From Chlorobiaceae bacterium (GTDB lineage Bacteria; Bacteroidota; Chlorobiia; Chlorobiales; Chlorobiaceae): a stretch of 34,941 nt of DNA. The stretch is taken from assembly GCA_013334565.1 (NCBI GenBank), contig JAAXXI010000020.1:1-34941 (forward strand). Direction: 5' to 3'. How positions within the stretch are numbered: position 1 is the first letter of the stretch; every line of letters begins with the position of its first letter. A model generated the notes under the pieces. The model was given only the letters and a program-made list of their open reading frames with translations. It made no database searches and was not told where the DNA came from. Positions 27,870 to 34,269 of this stretch are shown here, piece by piece. A program made the position numbers and the translations under genes.

Positions 27870-28234
27870 GCTTCTCCAATCCCTATATCGGCTTCCTCCA
27901 TGCGGAAGACAAGGGAAACCCTGCACTCATTAATGATCTTGTCGAAGAGTTCAGAACAATCATCGATTCGCTGACGCTCTATACGCTGAACAAAAGTATT
28001 CTGCGGCACAAGGATTTCTATTACCGAAAAGACAGAAGCGGTTGCTTTCTTACCGACGACGCCAGGAAAAAATTTCTTGAAGTATTCGAGCAGCGCATGT
28101 GGGAGGAGGATCACGATCCGCTGAGCGGCAAAACCATGAACATACGCCGTCATATAGAAATGCAGGTCGAAAAGCTCAGGGAAGTGCTTGCTGGAACACG
28201 AACCCTCTATGAACCGTACAGGACTGAATGGTGA
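27863..28234 (+). pseudogene. cas1: cas1 C-terminal remnant (copy A)
   Basis: An intact 123-codon frame from 27863 to the TGA at 28234 but without a start. It reads FLSFSNPYIGFLHAEDKGNP, then ALINDLVEEFRTIIDSLTL, FLTDDARKKFLEVFEQRMW, HIEMQVEKLREVLAGTRTLY and EPYRTEW. This is the Cas1 C-terminal helical domain: the His of GFLH and the acidic residues of DLVEEF correspond to the metal-binding H and D/E set. The N-terminal beta domain and the first catalytic Glu are missing. Sequence before the joint belongs to the 367-residue gene in another frame. Cas1 integrates new spacers, so this copy cannot function. Confidence 0.88.
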
Positions 28235-28394
28235 AAACCGGAGGATAGTTTTCATAATGATGAAACGCTCCCGATTAAGAGAGTTAACGCCTACCAATAA
28301 AGGAGTTATAGTTCATATTCATGATGATTAACCTCAGGTTATTGCATAAATCGATATAATTCGATAACATACAGATGTTGAATCCGATAAATAT

Positions 28395-28485
28395 CAGTAC
28401 GTTGTCCCTTGGCATTACTGAAAAAAACAGATCCTCCGGTTTTCGCTCCAGCAGCCCTTATCAGATGCGGATTTCCAGAGGTACA
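28395..28485 (+). promoter_or_regulatory. CRISPR leader of array 1
   Basis: The 91 nt before the first repeat are conserved with the same-length segment before array 2, differing at about 6 positions. Shared blocks include CAGTACGTTGTCC, CAGATCCTCCGGTTTTCGCT and CTTATCAGATGCGG, and both end in GAGGTACA. The rest of the 28235-28394 stretch is AT-rich and diverges more. Leaders contain the array promoter and the integration site used by Cas1-Cas2. Confidence 0.85.
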
Positions 28486-29854
28486 GATCATATCTTATCG
28501 CACGCGAAGCGTATTGCGACCAGTTTTGACAAGAACGCCATGCATTCTCTTGTCCATCAAAAAGATCATATCTTATCGCACGCGAAGCGTATTGCGACAA
28601 TTCTTCATAATAATTCCAGCTCATTTTGACCCCCTTTGATCATATCTTATCGCACGCGAAGCGTATTGCGACTTTTGATGTCTGGAGACGCGGCAGAAAA
28701 CACAGTAGCGATCATATCTTATCGCACGCGAAGCGTATTGCGACGCGTCTTTCCACAGATGCTATCCATGGAGGGGCTACATCAGATCATATCTTATCGC
28801 ACGCGAAGCGTATTGCGACTGAATTGAGATGGTACCAGAGGTTGACATCAATTTGATCATATCTTATCGCACGCGAAGCGTATTGCGACAGCTGGTCTGC
28901 CTCAGCGAAAGAGACTGCATAAATCGAGATCATATCTTATCGCACGCGAAGCGTATTGCGACCTGGACGATTCCATCCATGTTATAACCGGAACCAGTGA
29001 GATCATATCTTATCGCACGCGAAGCGTATTGCGACAAAAATTTCGCTGTCGGCACCTGACGATGTTCAACGGATCATATCTTATCGCACGCGAAGCGTAT
29101 TGCGACTTTCAGCGGCTGATAGTTAACCATAGCAACATGTTTTTCCTTCGTGTTTGATCATATCTTATCGCACGCGAAGCGTATTGCGACTCATCATCTC
29201 CAGCTTCGCAAGCGGAAGTGTAATTCGATCATATCTTATCGCACGCGAAGCGTATTGCGACCACCAGCCGATGGCTCGAACAGATAGGGGCTTTCCTTGC
29301 GCGATCATATCTTATCGCAGGCGAAGCGTATTGCGACTTAGCGTCACGCTCTGGTCCTGCTTCATGTCCTGCCACTGGATCTTATCTTATCGAACGCGAA
29401 GCGTATTGCGACGAAAGTGAGACAAACCGTTTCGGATATTCGGAAGCCTTAGATCATATCTTATCGCACGCGAAGCGTATTGCGACATCTCCCTTGGAAA
29501 ATTGTTGGTTGTTTTTACTTCGATCATATCTTATCGTACGCAAAGCGTATTGCGACTTTAACGCTTTGATTGCAATTACCGCCGCCGTGAAATAGTCGAT
29601 CATATCTTATCGCACGCGAAGCGTATTGCGATTGAGATAAAAGAGGGCTGCATTGCCAAAGCTTGAATCGTGATCATATCTTATCGTACGCAAAGCGTAT
29701 TGCGACTTCAAGTCTGCCACGTTGACCGCAGAAAGGCCGGAGTAATTTGATCATATCTTATCGCACGCTAAGCGTATTGCGACTGTCCGAAAGGCATCTT
29801 TGGAAAAATGACATGTACCTTAAGATCATATCTTATCGCACGCGAAGCGTATTG
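28486..29854 (+). CRISPR. CRISPR array 1: 19 repeats, 18 spacers
   Basis: The 35-nt repeat starts GATCATATCTTATCG and ends GCGTATTGCGAC. Repeat starts: 28486, 28564, 28638, 28710, 28785, 28855, 28928, 29001, 29072, 29156, 29227, 29303, 29378, 29452, 29522, 29598, 29672, 29749, 29824. Spacers are 35-49 nt, mostly 36-42, which suits type III. Leader-proximal repeats are identical; those from 29303 on carry substitutions, and the last lacks its final 4 nt, so the right side is the old end. A short stem (ACGC/GCGT around GAA) precedes the final ATTGCGAC, the expected 8-nt crRNA tag after Cas6 cleavage. The array reads away from the cas operon. Confidence 0.98.
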
Positions 29855-29877
29855 TAGGAGAGTGTATCAATAAAAAT

Positions 29878-29899
29878 GGCGGACAGGAATGTCCCCGCC
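29878..29899. repeat. Array-end palindrome P1
   Basis: GGCGGACAGGAATGTCC-CGCC, the consensus palindrome with one extra C in the right arm. It lies 23 nt after the truncated last repeat of array 1 and is followed by CTCCGTTGCACTTAAT. Copies P2-P5 end the other four repeat clusters. Confidence 0.8.
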
Positions 29900-29991
29900 C
29901 TCCGTTGCACTTAATACGTTTTGTGAAGCAAGCGAGTCAAATTGCTTTAACGCTCTGTCGGTTACTGGTAGTGATACGATTTGTTACAGAT

Positions 29992-30090
29992 TGTCATTCT
30001 GAGGCCGACGTAATCGGACGAAGAATCCATAACCCTTTTTTGAAAAATAAGATGGATCCTTCACTACGCCATGCTACGTTCAGGATGACA
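29992..30090. repeat. 99-bp MITE-like element (copy in unit A)
   Basis: Starts TGTCATTCTGA and ends TCAGGATGACA, with internal GAAGAATCCAT on the left and ATGGATCCTTC on the right also inverted. It has no frame of interest. The 99-bp copy at 31517-31615 is nearly identical, as is much of the flanking sequence, because both belong to a duplicated unit. The gap 29900-30157 holds nothing else I can support. Confidence 0.72.
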
Positions 30091-30157
30091 GTACAGATCT
30101 CATATCCTTTTGCTACCTTATAGTTCGTGTAGTAAGGAAAAGGGTGTATGTCACCGC

Positions 30158-30268
30158 GATTATATCTTATTGTCTTGTTGAACGCGAAGCGTATTGCGAC
30201 TGTGGGAGGTCAGCTCGTCATCGATCGGCTTGCTTTCGATCATATCTTATCGTACGCAAAGCGTATTG
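30158..30268 (+). CRISPR. Mini-cluster of two degenerate CRISPR repeats (unit A)
   Basis: A 43-nt expanded repeat (30158-30200), which has an internal duplication and starts GATTATATCTTATTG, is followed by a 37-nt spacer and a repeat truncated after GCGTATTG (30238-30268). It has no leader. The palindrome P2 follows. Confidence 0.85.
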
Positions 30269-30291
30269 GAGGCGGGAATCAATGAAAATGA

Positions 30292-30309
30292 CGGACAGGA
30301 ATGTCCGCC
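30292..30309. repeat. Array-end palindrome P2
   Basis: CGGACAGGAATGTCCG core of the shared palindrome, 23 nt after the truncated repeat, again followed by CCTCCGTTG. The next 50 nt lead into the second cas1 remnant. Confidence 0.8.
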
Positions 30310-30360
30310 CTCCGTTGATCTTATGTTGCAGTCATTATTAAGCGGTCGATGTTTTTGCTA

Positions 30361-30498
30361 CGTATGTGGGATGAGGATCACGACCCACTCACCAGCAAAG
30401 CCATGAACATTCGCCTTCACCTTGAAATGCAGGTTCAAAAACTGAGCGAGGTGCTTGCAGGAACAAGAACGATCTATGAACCCTTCAGAACGGAATAG
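30361..30498 (+). pseudogene. cas1: cas1 C-terminal remnant (copy B)
   Basis: 45 codons plus TAG, reading RMWDEDHDPLTSKAMNIRLH then LEMQVQKLSEVLAGTRTIYE and PFRTE. It aligns without gaps to the last 45 residues (before the final Trp) of the remnant at 27863-28234, with roughly a quarter of the residues substituted. Homology to Cas1 begins abruptly at the Arg. It precedes the leader of array 2 exactly as copy A precedes array 1. Divergence between the two copies shows that the duplication is old, or that the copies came from different related loci. Confidence 0.85.
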
Positions 30499-30660
30499 TA
30501 GAACCGGAGGTTATTTTTCATGATGTCTAAAATCAGTTGAAAATGGCATTATCGGCATATGAAACGAGATGTTAGAGAGATACGCCTGCGCGATTATCCT
30601 CAGGATGTTGCATAACTCGTTATTATTCTATACAATACAATTGCAGTTCACTATAAATAA

Positions 30661-30751
30661 CAGTACGTTGTCCTTTGACATTACTGAACAATACAGATCC
30701 TCCGGTTTTCGCTCCAGCAGCCCTTATCAGATGCGGTTTTCCTGAGGTACA
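30661..30751 (+). promoter_or_regulatory. CRISPR leader of array 2
   Basis: 91 nt almost identical to 28395-28485 and placed the same way, directly before a repeat. The region 30499-30660 between the cas1 remnant and this leader is AT-rich and only loosely similar to 28235-28394. The conserved 91 nt therefore define the functional leader core. Confidence 0.85.
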
Positions 30752-31385
30752 GATCATATCTTATCGTACGCGAAGCGTATTGCGACCTGGTTATCAAGCC
30801 CCTGAATGCTGTAATACTTCTCTGGTGGGTGTGATCATATCTTATCGTACGCGAAGCGTATTGCGACTATCTGTTTTCGCATGTGCCGTAAAAAGCGAGT
30901 AGCCGGCATAGATCATATCTTATCGCACGCGAAGCGTATTGCGACTCCCTAAGCCGCATGTAGTAGTAATACTCGGCTATATGATCATATCTTATCGCAC
31001 GCGAAGCGTATTGCGACATTTTTTTGAAAGTCACGCAGTAATACTTGTTTATCACAGATCATATCTTATCGTATGCAAAGCGTATTGCGACCTCATGTTG
31101 ATCACATCTTCGAACTTCGGGAAACTCGGGATCATATCTTATCGTACGCAAAGCGTATTGCGACCTCTCCGCGTCAAACAGTTCTTTAATCGTTGGCATC
31201 GATCATATCTTATTGTACGCAAAGCGTATTGCGACTCGTAAGATTTAAAGTCTGCCATGGCTTGAAGGTTGAGATTGATCATATCTTTTTGTATATGAAG
31301 CGTATTGCGACCATGCGGGCCTCCATACTCCCGACATTCCGAGGATTGATAAACGATCATATCTTATCGTACGCAAAGCGTATTG
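30752..31385 (+). CRISPR. CRISPR array 2: 9 repeats, 8 spacers
   Basis: Repeat starts: 30752, 30833, 30911, 30983, 31057, 31130, 31201, 31277, 31355. Spacers are 36-46 nt. Same repeat family as array 1, but most copies have T in place of C at the stem base (TACGC) and the older ones have CAAAGCG instead of CGAAGCG. The repeat at 31277 is strongly degenerate. The last is truncated after GCGTATTG. None of the spacers matches those of array 1 by eye. Confidence 0.97.
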
Positions 31386-31407
31386 GAGGGGAGGATTAAT
31401 GACAATG

Positions 31408-31426
31408 ACGGACAGGAATGTCCGCC
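31408..31426. repeat. Array-end palindrome P3
   Basis: CGGACAGGAATGTCCG core, 22 nt after the truncated last repeat of array 2; the intervening sequence (GAGGGGAGGATTAATGACAA) closely resembles that before P2. It is followed by GTTGCACTTAAC as after P1. Confidence 0.8.
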
Positions 31427-31516
31427 ATCTGTTGCACTTAACGTATTGTGACGGAAGCGAATCAAATTGCTTTATCACTCTGTCGATTAATGGTAGTGAT
31501 ACGGTTTGGCGCTGAT

Positions 31517-31615
31517 TGTCATTCTGAGGTCGACGTAATCGGACGAAGAATCCATAACCCTTTTATGAATAAGAAGATGGATCCTTCACTACGCTATGCT
31601 ACGTTCAGGATGACA
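31517..31615. repeat. 99-bp MITE-like element (copy in unit B)
   Basis: Same ends and length as 29992-30090: TGTCATTCTGA on the left and TCAGGATGACA on the right. Flanks on both sides (31434-31516 and 31616-31682) also match those of the first copy, so this is duplicated with its surroundings rather than separately inserted. Confidence 0.72.
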
Positions 31616-31682
31616 GAACAGATCTCATATTCTGCTTCGACCTTATAGTTCGCGCAGTAAGGAAAAGGGTGGATGTCATCGC

Positions 31683-31791
31683 GATTATATCTTATTGTCT
31701 TATCGTACGCGAAGCGTATTGCGACTTCATATTGTGGTAAATCGTCATCGCCGATTCGTTCACGACCATATCTAATCGCACGCGAAGCGTA
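31683..31791 (+). CRISPR. Mini-cluster of two degenerate CRISPR repeats (unit B)
   Basis: An expanded 43-nt repeat (31683-31725) with the same internal duplication as the one at 30158, a 38-nt spacer, then a repeat from 31764 (GACCATATCTAATCG) cut after GCGTA. The spacer differs from that of the unit A mini-cluster. Palindrome P4 follows. Confidence 0.82.
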
Positions 31792-31807
31792 TCGATGCAA
31801 AAAAAAT

Positions 31808-31827
31808 GGCGGACAAGATTGTCCGCC
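31808..31827. repeat. Array-end palindrome P4
   Basis: GGCGGACAAGATTGTCCGCC, a compensated variant: both arms keep perfect pairing although the centre has changed. It is preceded by CGATGCAAAAAAAAT, similar to the junction before P5. Confidence 0.78.
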
Positions 31828-31837
31828 CCCCTTTGAC

Positions 31838-32082
31838 ATCACACCCCTCCGGGGCGAAACCCAACTCTTGTTGGCTTCTCATTCCAGGGGCTTCACCCTA
31901 GGCTACCGACATGCCGCCCCTCCGGGGCTCAAAACATCCCACGTCTCACATTCCACATCCCAGGTCGCAGCCCCAGCATTTCCCATCATGACTCTCCTGC
32001 TGAGCTAAATCAAAATTCTGTTTGCTTCTCAATCCAGGGACATCCCAAACATCATTACCCATTACCTATTACCCTTCTCTCC
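31838..32082. other. Non-coding gap with Pro/Gly-type dispersed repeat sequence
   Basis: No gene. CCCCTCCGGGGC occurs twice (near 31845 and 31916) around TTCACCCTAGGCTACCGACA, a pattern I recall as a common dispersed repeat in Bacteroidetes/Chlorobi-type genomes (not searched). Then come pyrimidine-rich runs (CATTACCCATTACCTATTAC) up to the first repeat of array 3. No leader resembling those of arrays 1 and 2 is present. Confidence 0.4.
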
Positions 32083-32859
32083 GATCATATCTTATCGTAC
32101 GCAAAGCGTATTGCGACCGGATCAGTCGAAGGGTTGCCGTAGAACAGAGCGTTGGTGTTCATATCTTATCGTACGCAAAGCGTATTGCAACTAATACTTC
32201 CCTGCGTTGTTGTTCGTCGCGTTGAGCAGATCGATCATATCTAATCGTACGCGAAGCGTATTGCGACAAGCGGCCTATCCATACGCAGGTATCGAATACG
32301 GTCTTTCCAGATCATATCTTATCGCACGCGAAGCGTATTGCGACTCTGGTAATTCGTTGTGTAATGCCATGTCAGTTCTCCTGATCATATCTTATCGTAC
32401 GCGAAGCGTATTGCAACTTTCTGCTGCATACTCTGTTCAGTGGTCTGCCACTGGGATCATATCTTATCGTACGCGAAGCGTATTGCGACACTTTTGCCCT
32501 GAGCCTGCAAGACGACAACCTGAAGACTGATCATATCTTATCGTACGCGAAGCGTATTGCGACATAGAGGTACGTTTGTTATCCCAATTTGCGGACGAAC
32601 CGAGATCATATCTTATCGCACGCGAAGCGTATTGCGACAATGCACAGGCTGTTCCCGGTGATGAACACGAGCTCGATCATAATCTTATCGCACGCGAAGC
32701 GTATTGCGACTTTCCGCCCGGAATACTCGACCAAGAGAAGAATGGTAAAGATTCATATCTTATCGCGCCCAAAGCGTATTGCGACTCGGTGAACGCGCTA
32801 ATCTTATCGTCTATCGCTCCCAATATTATGCCGATCATATCTTATCGCACGCGAAGCGT
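32083..32859 (+). CRISPR. CRISPR array 3: 11 repeats, 10 spacers, no leader
   Basis: Repeat starts: 32083, 32157, 32233, 32310, 32383, 32455, 32529, 32604, 32675, 32750, 32833. Spacers are 36-47 nt. Repeats are mixed: T-type with CAAAG first, then T- and C-type with CGAAG. Those at 32675 and 32750 have one inserted base, and those at 32157 and 32383 end GCAAC. The final repeat is cut after AAGCGT. The same strand as arrays 1 and 2. Lacking the 91-nt leader, it may not be transcribed or extended on its own; read-through from the left is possible. Confidence 0.96.
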
Positions 32860-32878
32860 TTCGATGCACAATAAAAAT

Positions 32879-32898
32879 GGCGGACAGGAATGTCCGCC
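32879..32898. repeat. Array-end palindrome P5
   Basis: GGCGGACAGGAATGTCCGCC, a perfect copy, 19 nt after the truncated last repeat of array 3 and followed by CTCCGTTAACATC. It is the fifth copy placed at the end of a repeat cluster. Confidence 0.82.
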
Positions 32899-33028
32899 CT
32901 CCGTTAACATCCGCCCCTCCGGGGCTTCCCAGTTCCCAGTCCCCACTTTCTACTTTCCACTTTCCACGCCCCAGTCCTCAGTCCTCAGTCCTCAGTCCTT
33001 CATTCCCCACTTCCCACTTTCAGATCGG
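32899..33028. repeat. Pyrimidine-rich low-complexity tract with a 7-bp tandem repeat
   Basis: Four exact tandem copies of CAGTCCT lie at 32972-32999, flanked by runs such as CCCACTTTCTACTTTCCACT. No gene; frames crossing it are repeat translations. It separates array 3 from the small gene that follows. Confidence 0.7.
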
Positions 33029-33289
33029 ATGTTTGTTGCCAATATTGAAAGGACTATCGACAAAATCGACCTGTCGCCGGAACAGTGGCAGGCTTCAGGA
33101 ATCGTTGCCGTTCCTGCGGGCTATACGGCAATCTGGTCTGTAGCGATGGCGGAACTTCACGGAAGGCTCGGCTATTTCCCCGACATCGTCCGTTTACGAC
33201 CGGCGCCCGCAGCTACAGTTGAAAAGTTTGAAGTAGCGGAAATCATGAACCTTCGGGAGGTTCGCCACGCTTCAAGAGAAAAACGATAG
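33029..33289 (+). CDS. Small conserved-looking protein between array 3 and the bat genes
   Basis: 86 residues from the ATG at 33029. The core SGIVAVPAGYTAIWSVAMAE, LHGRLGYFPDIVRLRP and FEVAEIMNLREVR looks like a real folded domain (P-G loop, hydrophobic helix, HGRLGYFP, then FEVAEI). I have a vague memory of such small proteins beside type III CRISPR loci but cannot name the family, and I do not assign a function. No Shine-Dalgarno is visible and the upstream sequence is low complexity, so the N-terminus could be truncated or the gene silent. Confidence 0.55.
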   Translation: MFVANIERTIDKIDLSPEQWQASGIVAVPAGYTAIWSVAMAELHGRLGYFPDIVRLRPAPAATVEKFEVAEIMNLREVRHASREKR

Positions 33290-33318
33290 CGGGTTGTATA
33301 TCGGGATATGGAGGGAGG

Positions 33319-34269
33319 TTATGCCTGTGTTTTTTCCGTTCGGGCGGCCCGAATGAACTCTTCGGCTTTCTGCAGCGACTGGCGCGATTCGTCGAGTTCC
33401 GGACGGCTGTCGGCAAATTTCACCAGGTCGGCCTGCCTGAGCAGGGTCATGACGGTGTCGAGGTCCGCTGTGCCGATTTTTTCGAGGTCGCGCTCGATTT
33501 CCTGCGTTACCGCTTCGAGCGCCCTGATCCGGAAATGGTTCTCGAGGAACGAGCGAAGGATATTGCTGAGCTCTTCATAACAGGCCGGGGGCGGCATGCC
33601 GCCGGACAGCCTCGAGGAAAGCTTGCGGAGCTTGCGCAGGGCGACCTGCCCGGGATCTATCCGTTCGGCGCTCCTGCGCACCGAACGTTTCAGGAAAAAG
33701 AGCAGCAGGAGTATGGCAAGGGCGATACCGAAAACCGTGAAGAAAAAGGGAAGCAGCAGGAGAAGCGGCATTTCCGGCCTGACGGGAGGCTTGGGCGGCC
33801 TGAGATCGTGCATGGAAGAATCGGTGAGCGCCTTGACGATAACCGCTTTCGGCGCATGCACGGGAAACCGGTTCATGACGGCCCCGTCGCTGCTGCGCAG
33901 GACCACGGTGAAAGGCGGACAGGCCAGCCTCTCCCTGGCAAAGACGGCGACCTCGTATTCGAAAACATCCCGGCGGGTGCCGGGTCCGGAAACGGTCCCG
34001 GTTGTCCTTGCCCCCATGATCACCGACGGCTTGAGGGCAAGCGAATCGATCCCTTCGATCGAAGCGGATTCGCTGTTGCGATGTTCCACCCGGATGGAGC
34101 ACCTGACGCGGTCCCCGACGAGCACCGTGTCGGGTGAAATGGAAACCGATATCGCGGGAAGGCTTTCGGCCCGGGCGGAAACGGCGCAGCAGGGCCCGGC
34201 CAGGAGCACCAGCATGAACAGCAGAGGCTGCAGCCACGGCTTCGGACGGTTGTCAGACCTTCCGCTCAC
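33319..34269 (-). CDS. BatD-like membrane protein of the DUF58/Bat operon
   Basis: 316 residues. A signal peptide or first helix (LQPLLFMLVLLAGPCCAVSA) leads to a periplasmic beta domain of the BatD/oxygen-tolerance type (AISVSISPDTVLVGDRVRCS, VFEYEVAVFARERLACPPFT). One membrane helix follows (LLLLLPFFFTVFGIALAILL), then a cytoplasmic helical part (PPPACYEELSNILRSFLENH, FADSRPELDESRQSLQKAEE). The GTG start at 34269 overlaps the DUF58 stop by 17 nt; an ATG at 34215 is an alternative. Such a gene usually sits between DUF58 and batA, but here batA starts 16.5 kb further on. Confidence 0.75.
   Translation of the reverse strand: MSGRSDNRPKPWLQPLLFMLVLLAGPCCAVSARAESLPAISVSISPDTVLVGDRVRCSIRVEHRNSESASIEGIDSLALKPSVIMGARTTGTVSGPGTRRDVFEYEVAVFARERLACPPFTVVLRSSDGAVMNRFPVHAPKAVIVKALTDSSMHDLRPPKPPVRPEMPLLLLLPFFFTVFGIALAILLLLFFLKRSVRRSAERIDPGQVALRKLRKLSSRLSGGMPPPACYEELSNILRSFLENHFRIRALEAVTQEIERDLEKIGTADLDTVMTLLRQADLVKFADSRPELDESRQSLQKAEEFIRAARTEKTQA

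Noticed and set aside
27836..28297. Minus-strand frame of 153 codons near array 1
   Set aside because: It lies antisense to the cas1 remnant, whose plus-strand reading is clearly Cas1.
28375..28856. Short frames through leader and repeats with the recurring peptide DHILSHAKRIAT or ISYRTRSVLR
   Set aside because: These are translations of the CRISPR repeat in different frames, not proteins.
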